Below are positions 52,628 through 61,110 of a DNA stretch of 64,000 nucleotides, one piece after another (the first letter of the stretch is position 1; every line of letters begins with the position of its first letter). The DNA comes from Pelagibacterium halotolerans B2 (GTDB lineage: Bacteria; Pseudomonadota; Alphaproteobacteria; Rhizobiales; Devosiaceae): NCBI RefSeq assembly GCF_000230555.1, contig NC_016078.1, forward strand, positions 62,001 through 126,000. Direction: 5' to 3'. The notes under the pieces were generated by a model. It ran no database searches, was not told the origin of the DNA, and was given only the letters and a program-made list of their open reading frames with translations. The position numbers and the translations under genes are program-made.

Positions 52628-53521
52628 ATGTTGCAGTTCGCCGCGGACGTGCTCGTTAGAGCCGTCGATCTGGCGCTGATTGCCGTAGCGCTAAGCGCCG
52701 TCTATTCACTCATCAGCTTTCCCAACGTTGCGCTCGTCCAGTATGCGGTTGTCGGGGCATTTCTCGCCATCGCCATGCAGGCCGCCGGACTGCCACTGTT
52801 TGTTGCCGGCGCTATCGCCTGCGCCATCGTTGCCGGGCTGGCTGTGGTGTTCAATATGGTCATTTTCGAACGGATTCTCAAAATAGGCGCGGCCAACGCG
52901 CTCATCGCGTCGCTGGCTTTGGGCATGATCCTGTCGGCCATTTTTCTCGTCGCTTTTGGCTCCCAGCCTCAGCGCCTGGACGTGCCGGTTACACGCGCAA
53001 TGAACATCCTGGGGGCCCGGATCACCATCAATCAGGTCTATTCCATAGCTATGACCATGGCGGCGATCGGCATCTACGCCCTCGTGCTCTTCAAGACACC
53101 GCTCGGCAGGCAGATGCGTGCCACCGCCACCAACGCCAATCTGGCATTGGCCACGGGGATCGACACGCGCAAGGTCACCAATATCGTTGTGGCTATTTCC
53201 GGAGCGCTTGCCGCCCTGGGCGGGATTTCTCTTGCGCTCAAGGGATCGGTTTCAATCGAATTCGGCACCAACATGATGCTTCCGGTCTTTGCCGCCGCCA
53301 TCCTCGGAGGGTTGGGCAATTCCATCGGCGCGCTGGTCGGTGCGCTTGTCATCGCGGTCGCCGAAACGCTGGTCACCAATATCAATTTCGGTCCGCTGTT
53401 CGGCGAGGCTTTCTGGTTCTTCCCGGCCAACTACGCCACGACAGTCAGCTTTGCGGTTCTCGTTGCGGTTCTGCTGTTCCGCCCTCGGGGCATCTTCGTC
53501 AGCGGGGTGAACCGTGTTTGA
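52628..53521 (+). CDS. LivH-type ABC permease, system 2
   Basis: A 297-residue BPD_transp_2 permease with about eight helices. VDLALIAVALSAVYSLISFPNVALVQYA at the start and GGLGNSIGALVGALVIAVAETL near the end define the class. Its stop overlaps the next start by 8 bases. Confidence 0.92.
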   Translation: MLQFAADVLVRAVDLALIAVALSAVYSLISFPNVALVQYAVVGAFLAIAMQAAGLPLFVAGAIACAIVAGLAVVFNMVIFERILKIGAANALIASLALGMILSAIFLVAFGSQPQRLDVPVTRAMNILGARITINQVYSIAMTMAAIGIYALVLFKTPLGRQMRATATNANLALATGIDTRKVTNIVVAISGALAALGGISLALKGSVSIEFGTNMMLPVFAAAILGGLGNSIGALVGALVIAVAETLVTNINFGPLFGEAFWFFPANYATTVSFAVLVAVLLFRPRGIFVSGVNRV

Positions 53522-54404
53522 CTTCTGGATACATATCCTGATTATCGCCTGCATCTACGGCATGCTGGCACTCAGCCTGAATCTGCAGATCGGCTTCGGC
53601 GGATTGCTCAATTTCGGCCAGATCGCGCTGTTCGGTTGCGGCATGTACGGGGCTGCGCTCGCCTTCTCGTTGCAATGGGTGCCACTTGCCGGTCTTGGCA
53701 TCGCTGTCGCCGTGGCCGGTGTGCTGGCGTTGTTTCTCGCTCGCCTTGGCCGCAATCTCGGCGCCGACTACTGGGCTATCGCCACGCTCTCGATTGCCGA
53801 AATCATGCGCATTATCGTTACCAACGAGGTGCAGTGGACCGGCGGCGCGCAGGGCGTGAGCGGTCTGTCGCCGCTGTTTGGCGATCTTGCGCGACCGATG
53901 GGACAATATGCCCGCCTGGCCCTGATGGCGGGCCTGGTCCTGGCGATACTTGCCTTTTGCCAGATACTCACCAAATCCCGCTTGGGTCTTGCTCTCAAGG
54001 TCATGCGCGAGGAACCCAATCTGGCAAGCTCGCTCGGCTACGATCTCAACGCCCTGCGCCGCACAGTCATGGTCACCGGTGGTGTGATCGCTGCCATCGC
54101 CGGATTTTTCTATGCACATTATTTCTCTTTTGTCGGCCCCGATCAGCTTGTCTCGGCGGAAACGTTCTTCATCTGGGGCATGGTCATCATCGGTGGTCTG
54201 GCCAACAATTATGGTGTCATCGCCGGCGCATTCCTGCTCCAGATCATCATGGCCAACGTTCCCTTTTTCAAGGACGCCTTCGACCTGCCGACCGATTTCG
54301 TTTCGGCAGCCCGTCCGTTCCTGATCGGGGCGGGTATCCTGGTCTTCCTGATATGGCGTCCGAACGGCATCTTTGCCGAACGTGTTGGAGGCAAACGTGT
54401 CTGA
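53514..54404 (+). CDS. LivM-type ABC permease, system 2
   Basis: A 296-residue permease, GTG start inside the end of livH-2. Landmarks are GMLALSLNLQIGFGGLLNFGQIALFGCGMYGAAL and the IIGGLANNYGVIAGAFLLQI loop. It is shorter than LivM-1 because it has no N-terminal extension. Confidence 0.92.
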   Translation: MFDFWIHILIIACIYGMLALSLNLQIGFGGLLNFGQIALFGCGMYGAALAFSLQWVPLAGLGIAVAVAGVLALFLARLGRNLGADYWAIATLSIAEIMRIIVTNEVQWTGGAQGVSGLSPLFGDLARPMGQYARLALMAGLVLAILAFCQILTKSRLGLALKVMREEPNLASSLGYDLNALRRTVMVTGGVIAAIAGFFYAHYFSFVGPDQLVSAETFFIWGMVIIGGLANNYGVIAGAFLLQIIMANVPFFKDAFDLPTDFVSAARPFLIGAGILVFLIWRPNGIFAERVGGKRV

Positions 54405-55155
54405 ATTCATTCTTGCAACACGCGCTCTCAAGAAGGCTTTCGGGGCTCATAAGGTTCTCGACGGCGTGGATATCAGCGTGCCTCGGGGCGAGGTCGTCGG
54501 CCTGCTCGGACCGAACGGTTCGGGCAAGTCAACGATGCTCAATGCGATTTCTGGCTTTCTCAAACCCGATGCGGGTGAGGTGCTCCTGTCGGGCCAACCG
54601 GTTACCGGCCTCGAATCCCATGCCATCGCGCGCAAGGGGCTGATCCGGACATTCCAGCTGCCCTCAATGCCACACCGCATGACCGTCCGTGACGTTCTCA
54701 CGGCAGGATCGAGGACCGGCGCCAATCTCGGGTCGATCTTCAAGCGGGCGCAGCAGGAGAGCGAGATTGAGGATCTGCTCGTTACCTTCAAGCTAGACCA
54801 CGTCGCCAATCAGCCCGCAAGCTCGCTTTCGGGCGGCCAGAAAAAGCTGCTCTCGATTGCGACGGCACTTCGGGCACAACCGCAGGTCCTTTGCCTCGAT
54901 GAGCCAACGGCAGGTGTGCATCCGAAGCTCAGAAACGACATTGTCGATATTCTCACATCCATCAACGCCCGCGGTGTCACAATGGTCATCGTCGAGCACG
55001 ACATGGGGTTCGTGCGGAACCTTTGCAAGCGATGCCTCGTGCTCGACCGAGGCTCTATCATCGCCGATTGTCCACCTGAAAAACTCTCCGAGGATTCACG
55101 AGTGGTCGAAGCCTATCTGGGCAAGGCAATTGAACGCGGAGGGGTGCGTCCATGA
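54397..55155 (+). CDS. LivG-type ABC ATPase, system 2
   Basis: A 252-residue ATPase: Walker A GPNGSGKST, signature LSGGQKKLLSIATAL, Walker B LCLDEPTAGVHP. I chose GTG 54397 because GGAGG lies 6 nt upstream and it overlaps the livM-2 stop by 8 bases, as the preceding gene pair does. Confidence 0.92.
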   Translation: MSEFILATRALKKAFGAHKVLDGVDISVPRGEVVGLLGPNGSGKSTMLNAISGFLKPDAGEVLLSGQPVTGLESHAIARKGLIRTFQLPSMPHRMTVRDVLTAGSRTGANLGSIFKRAQQESEIEDLLVTFKLDHVANQPASSLSGGQKKLLSIATALRAQPQVLCLDEPTAGVHPKLRNDIVDILTSINARGVTMVIVEHDMGFVRNLCKRCLVLDRGSIIADCPPEKLSEDSRVVEAYLGKAIERGGVRP

Positions 55156-55877
55156 TTGAAACCAATGCGCTTACAGCGGGCTATGGCGACGGCGCCAATA
55201 TTCTGGACGGCATTTCGGTCCAGGCAAAAGCCGGGGAGATCGTGGCCATACTCGGTCCCAATGGTTGTGGAAAATCGACACTGCTCAAGTGCATAGCGGG
55301 CTATCTGAGCCCGCGCAGCGGACGGATCACCATTGAAGGGCGGGACGTCTCGGCGATTCCGATAAATCGCAAGGTCATCGAATACGGAGTGGGCTATGTA
55401 CCCCAGACAGACAACGTCTTTGCGACATTGTCTGTAGCCGAGAACATCCTGCTCGGTGCGCGTTGGCTCGAAAAATCCCATCGTGACCGCCGTTATGATG
55501 AACTTATGGAGATGTATCCGAGCCTGGCCAACAAGCAGAACAGGTCCGCTTCCGCTCTTTCGGGTGGCGAGCGGCAGGTGCTCTCGCTGGCGCGGGCCTT
55601 GATCTCCGAGCCCAAGATCCTTTTGCTCGATGAACCTTCGGCGGGGCTTTCTCCCCGCATGATGCACGAAGTCTTCGATGCAATCTCGGTCGTCCGCGAC
55701 ACAACTCAGATGTGCATAATGATGGTCGAGCAGAACGCCTACGAGGCGCTCTCGATATCGGACAGGGCCTATGTGCTCTCAGTGGGCAAGGTGGCCGTGG
55801 CGGCCCCCGCCAGCGATCTTCAGACCGATCCTGCAATGCAGGAGCTCTATCTCGGTGGCGCAGTCGAGGCGCATTGA
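55152..55877 (+). CDS. LivF-type ABC ATPase, system 2
   Basis: A 241-residue ATPase: Walker A GPNGCGKST, signature LSGGERQVLSLARAL, Walker B LLLDEPSAGLSP. ATG overlaps the LivG-2 stop by 4 bases. It ends system 2; the DUF6644 pair follows within 65 bp and may be cotranscribed. Confidence 0.92.
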   Translation: MIETNALTAGYGDGANILDGISVQAKAGEIVAILGPNGCGKSTLLKCIAGYLSPRSGRITIEGRDVSAIPINRKVIEYGVGYVPQTDNVFATLSVAENILLGARWLEKSHRDRRYDELMEMYPSLANKQNRSASALSGGERQVLSLARALISEPKILLLDEPSAGLSPRMMHEVFDAISVVRDTTQMCIMMVEQNAYEALSISDRAYVLSVGKVAVAAPASDLQTDPAMQELYLGGAVEAH

Positions 55878-55941
55878 CCAGATGAGCATCCGCGGTGCTG
55901 CCGGACACCCGGCGGCATCGACCGGCACGTGCGGAGTGGCA

Positions 55942-56448
55942 ATGACCGATACGTTCTTTCGTTGGATTGAGTCATCGGATTTGAGCACGTGGGTGCGTTC
56001 TGCGCCGACGGTTTTTGCCTTTCCCACCGTCCTTGTTTTTCATGCTCTGGGCATGGGACTTGCGGTCGGCGTGCCGGTGGTGCTGGCGTTGCGATCGCTT
56101 GGGGTGTCCGAAAATCTCGCGCCGCGGGCGCTCGCGGGGTTCTTGCCGGTGTTTGTTTTCGGCTTTATCCTGGCGGTCGGCTCCGGTCTGCTTCTTGTCA
56201 TCGCCTATCCTACAAAAGCGCTGACCAATCCCGTCTTCTACGTCAAAATGGCGGCTCTTCTCTTAGGGGCGGCAGCAACACTGGGTGCATTGCGTACCTT
56301 TTCGCGTACCCAGGGATTGCATATGCCCCCCATTGGCCGGCTGCAGGCATGCGGCGCGGCGCTTCTCATGGCAATGACGATAACGGCGGGGCGATATCTT
56401 GCCTATACCTACAGTCGGCTCACCGTCGATTTCGACCGGCTGTTCTGA
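55942..56448 (+). CDS. DUF6644-like membrane protein 3
   Basis: About 168 residues, four hydrophobic helices, with the first-helix block APTVFAFPTVLVFHALGMGLAVGVPVVLALRSLG parallel to the copies at 37187 and 37715, including the central His. ATG 55942 has GGAG 6 nt upstream; ATG 55882 would add 20 residues without family similarity. It forms a tandem pair with the next gene and lies directly behind an ABC importer. Confidence 0.78.
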   Translation: MTDTFFRWIESSDLSTWVRSAPTVFAFPTVLVFHALGMGLAVGVPVVLALRSLGVSENLAPRALAGFLPVFVFGFILAVGSGLLLVIAYPTKALTNPVFYVKMAALLLGAAATLGALRTFSRTQGLHMPPIGRLQACGAALLMAMTITAGRYLAYTYSRLTVDFDRLF

Positions 56449-56457
56449 GGCGGCCCG

Positions 56458-56958
56458 ATGGAACCGTGGGAACTCTGGATCCGCTCGACCGTCCTGTCCC
56501 AATACGTCTTGACCAACCGAGGATGGCTTTGGCCGATCTGTGAAACCCTGCACTTTGTCGGATTGTCGCTTCTTGTCGGAACGGTCGGACTCTTTGATCT
56601 GCGAGTGCTTGGAGTCGCTCGTGCGATACCACCGATCGCCTTGCACCGGTTCATTCCGTGGGGTGTGGCCGGCTATTCACTCAACCTTGCAACGGGAACG
56701 CTGTTCTTTTTCGGCTTTCCTGACCAATATGCCTACAACACGGCCTTCCATTTCAAGCTCGCTTTCATGATCCTCGCAGGTCTTAACGTGGCCCTTTTCT
56801 ACTCGGTAGCATTTGTCGGCGTACGCGCCACGCCCGCAGGCGGGCAGGCTCCGTTGGCTGCGCGCGCTTTGACGGCAATATCGCTTCTGTCATGGACCGG
56901 GGTGATCGTATGCGGCCGCCTCCTGACCTTCTATCGTCCCGGTTTCATGCATCACTAG
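56458..56958 (+). CDS. DUF6644-like membrane protein 4
   Basis: A 166-residue paralog, opening MEPWELWIRSTVLSQ, with ICETLHFVGLSLLVGTVGLFDLRVLG as the conserved helix. Four membrane segments. It starts 9 bp after the previous gene; the two tandem pairs in this window suggest an obligate two-subunit unit. Confidence 0.8.
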   Translation: MEPWELWIRSTVLSQYVLTNRGWLWPICETLHFVGLSLLVGTVGLFDLRVLGVARAIPPIALHRFIPWGVAGYSLNLATGTLFFFGFPDQYAYNTAFHFKLAFMILAGLNVALFYSVAFVGVRATPAGGQAPLAARALTAISLLSWTGVIVCGRLLTFYRPGFMHH

Positions 56959-56967
56959 TCGGGCGTG

Positions 56968-57441
56968 TCAGTAGCCTTGACGCACCAGGCCGCGGCCTTT
57001 TTCCAGTGCGTCTATCCCCAAGGCGGATTCGAGCATGTGCGGATTGCTGACCAGATCGGCAATCGTATACTCCGAGAGGACGCTAAAGAACGCCTCGAGC
57101 GCTCTGTCGAGGGCCCTTGTATAGGCGCATCGATCGCGGAACGGGCAGGTCTCGCGCTCGTGTCCGAAACATTCGGAAAGCTCGAAACCGTCCTCCGTAA
57201 AGCGCATGACATCAAGAAGGTTGATGTCCTCTGGCGGTCGGGCAAGCCTGATACCCCCGCGCCGCCCCCGGACGGTCTCGAGGAATCCGTTCTTGGTTAT
57301 TGGAAAAATGATCTTGAACAGGAACATGTCCGAGATGCCGAAAACCTTGGCGATATCGGCAACGCGGCTGAGTTCGGGGGCGTGCACCGCACAGTAAACC
57401 AGCGTCCGGACTGCGTAATTGGTTTGTTTGGAAAGCCGCAC
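56968..57441 (-). CDS. rirA: Rrf2-family iron-responsive regulator RirA
   Basis: A 157-residue Rrf2 regulator. The N-terminal MRLSKQTNYAVR winged helix and three cysteines at 91, 99 and 105 match the [Fe-S] ligands of rhizobial RirA in spacing and position. RirA represses iron uptake genes when its cluster is intact. It lies between the DUF6644 pair (convergent) and the HupE gene, 23 bp after the HupE stop position on the same strand, so it could also be cotranscribed with it. Confidence 0.88.
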   Translation of the reverse strand: MRLSKQTNYAVRTLVYCAVHAPELSRVADIAKVFGISDMFLFKIIFPITKNGFLETVRGRRGGIRLARPPEDINLLDVMRFTEDGFELSECFGHERETCPFRDRCAYTRALDRALEAFFSVLSEYTIADLVSNPHMLESALGIDALEKGRGLVRQGY

Positions 57442-57464
57442 CGAAAAATTCCGTCAGCCGCGCG

Positions 57465-58103
57465 CTACAGGCTGGGGAACATGGCCGCTACGCCGGCCTG
57501 CGCCATGACTGTAAGGCCCACACCGGCGACCACGCCGCCGACGACCCGGGCATTGGCATAAAGCTGGTCACCGCGCCAGAGCATATAGGCGGCAAACATC
57601 GCTCCGGTTGCAACGATGGTCTGAATAATCGCAAAGCCGAGCAGGTAACCCCCTATGGAAACGCTGACGCTCCCCACGATTGCCTGCGCATAGAGGCTGC
57701 CGTGCAAAAGGCCGGCCAAAAGGAACGCACCGGTGTCGAGGAAACGCATGCGTCGCTTGCCCAGTGCCAGCGCCAGCCCAAGGGCCAGCACGGCCGCATG
57801 TACCAGCCAGCCATTAAAGGGAATGACGACGCCGTTCAGCATCAACAGGCAGCCCAGTATGGTGCCGCCGACGAACCAGGCAGGCTGCAATTTCGACGCC
57901 TGCGTAACCGCAGCAAAAACGCCCACGGCAACGATGAAGGCAAAATGGTCGAAATTGATGATTGGATGGGCAAGCCCGGAAAAAAAGCCCTCACCGAAAT
58001 CGATCGGCTGCCTTCCGCCAAGAGCATGGTGCGCGAGAGCGGGTGTCGCGACAGCAAATGTTGCAAGGGCGCTCGCTGCCATCGTTCGGACTTTGCTCAT
58101 CAT
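57465..58103 (-). CDS. HupE/UreJ-family nickel/cobalt permease
   Basis: About 212 residues: a leader peptide (cleavage near ALAHH) so that the mature protein begins HHALGG, then about six membrane helices with the HPIINFDHFAFIVAVG block carrying the conserved HxxxxDH signature in helix 1. Family members take up Ni(II) or Co(II). ATG 58103 is my choice; an in-frame start at 58115 is possible. It is divergent from the DUF4198-like gene at 58268 and next to the nik operon. Confidence 0.87.
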   Translation of the reverse strand: MMSKVRTMAASALATFAVATPALAHHALGGRQPIDFGEGFFSGLAHPIINFDHFAFIVAVGVFAAVTQASKLQPAWFVGGTILGCLLMLNGVVIPFNGWLVHAAVLALGLALALGKRRMRFLDTGAFLLAGLLHGSLYAQAIVGSVSVSIGGYLLGFAIIQTIVATGAMFAAYMLWRGDQLYANARVVGGVVAGVGLTVMAQAGVAAMFPSL

Positions 58104-58205
58104 GGACCCCGGCATTTCCTCAAATTTCAGTGCTTGGCTCGTATTCCGCTGCTTGAAGTTTTTCACCGAACCTTCCGTCGTACAATCGGGAAAAAATGCG
58201 GAACG

Positions 58206-58231
58206 TGCCGTTCTATGCAAGCTTCGTGCAG
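58206..58231 (+). promoter_or_regulatory. AraC-type direct repeat, site J
   Basis: AACGTGCCG and TTCGTGCAGG half-sites 21 bp apart (58206 and 58227), 36 bp upstream of the proposed DUF4198-like start. The second half shares CGTGCAGGACA with site B before the paralog. Confidence 0.55.
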
Positions 58232-58267
58232 GACAGGGCGGCCCGGGCAGCGCTATGTGGTTGGTCC

Positions 58268-59089
58268 GTGCGTGCGAGTACCTGCCGTGGGAGAGTTGCG
58301 CTGAAATCGATCATCCGCACGCTTTTCCTTGCAACTGCTCTGTGCGCCACGCCGGCGATGGCACATTTCCAGACGCTGTACACCCCAGATCTCACGCCGG
58401 ATGCTCCGGCTGACATCCGGGTAAAGGCCATTTTCTGGCATCCCTTTATTGGGGGCCCGAATGTGGACATGCCATTTCCGCTCGAGGCCTATGCCATCAA
58501 TCGCGGCGAGCGGATCGATCTGATGCCTTCGCTCAGCCAGGTCACTTTTGCCGGGCCGGATAATCAGGCGCTTGCCTTCGACCTGACCGTCCCAGTACGG
58601 CGGGCTGGCGACTATGTTACCGTATTGGTGGGCGAAGCCTATTTCGACGAGGCGGCCCAGCTTCTCATCCAGCCCTATGTCAAGATGATCCTCAACGCAG
58701 GCGGCCTGCCTTCGGACTGGGATGTCCCGGTTGGACTTCCGGCAGAAATAGTGCCGATGACCAAACCTTACAATGTTATGTCGGGATCGACCTTTTCAGC
58801 CCGAGTGCTGCGTGACGGCGAACCGCTGCCGGGCCACCAGGTGGAGATCGTCTATCTCAATGCGGTGCCCGATATGGAAGCCAATCGGTCGGTGTCAAAC
58901 GGCGTTGTCCCGCCCGATGGCGGCGTGCTGGTTGCAACCACCGACGACAACGGCGTTTTTACGGTAGGGTTGCCGCGCGCGGGCTATTGGGGCTTCGGTG
59001 CGCTCGCCGCGGGCCCGGCATTTGTGAATGAAGATCATGTCCACATTTCCCAGGATGCTATCCTGTGGGTGGAAGTCGTCCCCTTCTGA
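58268..59089 (+). CDS. Periplasmic DUF4198/NikK-like protein, copy 2
   Basis: About 273 residues. The signal peptide ends PAMAH and the mature chain starts HFQTLYTPDL, identical to copy 1 over its first ten residues; long stretches such as FWHPFIGGPNVDMP and VPMTKPYNVMSGSTF are shared. A C-terminal transthyretin-like domain ends VNEDHVHISQDAILWVE. No ATG precedes the signal peptide in frame; I placed the start at GTG 58268, which is uncertain. It lies between HupE and the nik operon, and probably presents metal to a transporter. Confidence 0.78.
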   Translation: MRASTCRGRVALKSIIRTLFLATALCATPAMAHFQTLYTPDLTPDAPADIRVKAIFWHPFIGGPNVDMPFPLEAYAINRGERIDLMPSLSQVTFAGPDNQALAFDLTVPVRRAGDYVTVLVGEAYFDEAAQLLIQPYVKMILNAGGLPSDWDVPVGLPAEIVPMTKPYNVMSGSTFSARVLRDGEPLPGHQVEIVYLNAVPDMEANRSVSNGVVPPDGGVLVATTDDNGVFTVGLPRAGYWGFGALAAGPAFVNEDHVHISQDAILWVEVVPF

Positions 59090-59100
59090 TATTCATGGCT

Positions 59101-59769
59101 TCAGGCCGCGGTCCGTTCGGGCACGACGCGCCCCGCTTGCATGAACACTTCTCGCGTGCGCACCGCCTGCCTGAAGACGGGGTCATGGGAAACGATTATC
59201 ATCGAGTGCGGCAGTGAAAGCAGAATTTGTGTCAGCCGCTCCGTTGTGTGTTCATCGAGGGCATTGGTCGGCTCGTCAAGGATCAGCACCTCGGGATCCA
59301 TGGCGAGAACCGTTGCCAGCGAAACCAACCGCCGCTCCCCGCCCGAAAGCTTGTAGGTGATGCGGTTTTCAAAGCCCGAAAGTCCCAATTGATCGAGCAC
59401 TCGCGCGACTATGGCCTCGGCCTCTTGTTGTGACTTGCCGATATTGAGAGGGCCAAAAGCGACATCTTCCCGGACGGTCGGAGAAAAAAGCTGGTCGTCG
59501 GGATCCTGGAACACGTAGCCGGCCCGGCAGCGTACCGCGCGGAAGTCCGCCTCGGTCGAGGGTGTCATCCCGAACGCGCTGATCGTGCCGCGGGTGGGGC
59601 GCCGCAGGCCAACAAGCAGTTGCAGCAGTGTCGACTTGCCCGACCCGTTCGGTCCATTGAGGCAGAGGCGTTCACCGGCGGAAAGTTGCAGGTTCACCCC
59701 GCACAACACCGGTGCATGGCTGTCGGGGTAGGCAAAATGAACGTCCTGGAGGTCAAAGTGAAAGGACAT
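59101..59769 (-). CDS. nikO: Nickel/cobalt ECF transporter ATPase (NikO/CbiO)
   Basis: A 222-residue energy-coupling ATPase: Walker A GPNGSGKST near residue 41, signature LSGGERRLVSLATVL, Walker B VLILDEPTNALD. It is the last gene of the minus-strand nik operon and overlaps nikQ by 17 bases. It drives metal import with NikQ and NikM. Confidence 0.9.
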   Translation of the reverse strand: MSFHFDLQDVHFAYPDSHAPVLCGVNLQLSAGERLCLNGPNGSGKSTLLQLLVGLRRPTRGTISAFGMTPSTEADFRAVRCRAGYVFQDPDDQLFSPTVREDVAFGPLNIGKSQQEAEAIVARVLDQLGLSGFENRITYKLSGGERRLVSLATVLAMDPEVLILDEPTNALDEHTTERLTQILLSLPHSMIIVSHDPVFRQAVRTREVFMQAGRVVPERTAA

Positions 59770-60535
59770 GTGACATCTCCAATGCGATCAGCCCGCAACA
59801 CAGGACGGCAACGCCGAACGTGAAGCCCAGGTCACGACGTGGACAAAAGTGGCTCGTGTGAATGAGGGGGAACGTCCCATTGAACCCGCGGCAGCGCATG
59901 GCCGCCATAATCCGCTCCGAGCGTTCGAGCGCGCGGATCAGCAGCATGCCGATGAGATAGCCGAAGGTTCTGAGCGTGTGCATGTTTGTTCCGGCTACGA
60001 AACAGCGCGTTCTCATGGCGATCCGGAGGCGCCCGTATTCAGCATGCAGGACTTCGATATAGCGGATTGTGAACAGGAGAAGGTGCACGAAGATCGGTGG
60101 CACTTTGAGCCGGGCAAGCGCATGCCCGAGTTCGACCGGACCGATCGTACCCACTAGGGTGAGCATGGCCAGAACGATCGCATTGGCCTTGAGGGTAATG
60201 CGCACCGCCTCCCATAGACCCTCCCAGCTGGCCGTCAGCCCCAGCACCGACAGAAACGGCGTGCCTGGAACGGTAAAGGGCATGCTGATGATGACGAAGA
60301 TCATGAATGTATCGACCGTTGCGACCTGCCGCACCGTTCGGGCCACTGGCAGGCGGGCCTGGAGCAGCATTGCGAGGGCGACAGCCAGCGCTGCGCCCAA
60401 AGCGGGGAAGCTGCTGAGGCTGATGACGACAATCGCAAAAACACCAACCGCTCCGATGCGGAACCGGGGATCGATATTGAGCAGGCCCGTTGTGCCGGCA
60501 GGTGCAGCCCCGCCCGATTCAAGGACCATGCTCAT
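59753..60535 (-). CDS. nikQ: Nickel/cobalt ECF transporter transmembrane protein (NikQ/CbiQ)
   Basis: A 260-residue CbiQ-family T component with about five membrane helices; the coupling helices show the ELGHALARLKVPPIFVHLLLFTIRY and FGYLIGMLLIRALERSERI blocks containing the Ala-Arg-Gly-type motif region. Its start overlaps the upstream NikL stop by 4 bases. Confidence 0.9.
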   Translation of the reverse strand: MSMVLESGGAAPAGTTGLLNIDPRFRIGAVGVFAIVVISLSSFPALGAALAVALAMLLQARLPVARTVRQVATVDTFMIFVIISMPFTVPGTPFLSVLGLTASWEGLWEAVRITLKANAIVLAMLTLVGTIGPVELGHALARLKVPPIFVHLLLFTIRYIEVLHAEYGRLRIAMRTRCFVAGTNMHTLRTFGYLIGMLLIRALERSERIMAAMRCRGFNGTFPLIHTSHFCPRRDLGFTFGVAVLCCGLIALEMSHVLSL

Positions 60536-61110
60536 GGCTCGATGTCCCGGGTGCGTTGGCGCGGTGCGGCGTTTGCTGTGCGATAGGCCAGACCGAAAAG
60601 GCCGAACCCGATCACCCCGGCGACAATGCCGAACGCGGCGACCAGATTGAGGGTGTCATTGCGCGCCTGATAAGCCTCTATCTGGCTTTTCAGCCCTGCG
60701 ATCTCTTGCGCCACAAGGGCGTCTAGCGTTGCCGAAATCTCGCTGCCGGAGGAGGGGGCCGCCTCGAAATTTTCCTTCGTGGCGCCGTCTGGGCCGTCAG
60801 TCACCTCGACATTGGCCTGGGCAACATGGCCTGCGCCTGCATCAAGCCTGAAGACCAATGTGCCCGGCCGATCGGGCACATAGGAGAACCCGCCGCCTTG
60901 GTCGGTCACGACCTCAGCCAGGACGGTGCCATCGACGTCGAGAACTTCGATCGTTGCGTGGCCCACCAGCACCCCGTCGGAGAAGAACGCTTCACCGGCA
61001 ATTTCCCCGCCGAAGGGGTAGGCTTCCAGGATGAGATTATGCGCTACGGCCGGCCAACTGACCGCAAGAGCGACAGACAGGAAGATCAGGCGCGGGAAAG
61101 CCCTACCCAT
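60532..61110 (-). CDS. nikL: NikL-like accessory protein of Ni/Co ECF transporter, copy 2
   Basis: A 192-residue protein with a signal (cleavage near AVAH) leaving a mature N-terminal HNLILEAYPFG, an extracytoplasmic beta domain (to about 100), a linker and one C-terminal membrane helix (about 155-175). This is the layout of NikL, which replaces NikN in some proteobacterial nickel importers. It overlaps the NikM stop by 8 bases. A second NikL lies on the other side of nikM. Confidence 0.82.
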   Translation of the reverse strand: MGRAFPRLIFLSVALAVSWPAVAHNLILEAYPFGGEIAGEAFFSDGVLVGHATIEVLDVDGTVLAEVVTDQGGGFSYVPDRPGTLVFRLDAGAGHVAQANVEVTDGPDGATKENFEAAPSSGSEISATLDALVAQEIAGLKSQIEAYQARNDTLNLVAAFGIVAGVIGFGLFGLAYRTANAAPRQRTRDIEP

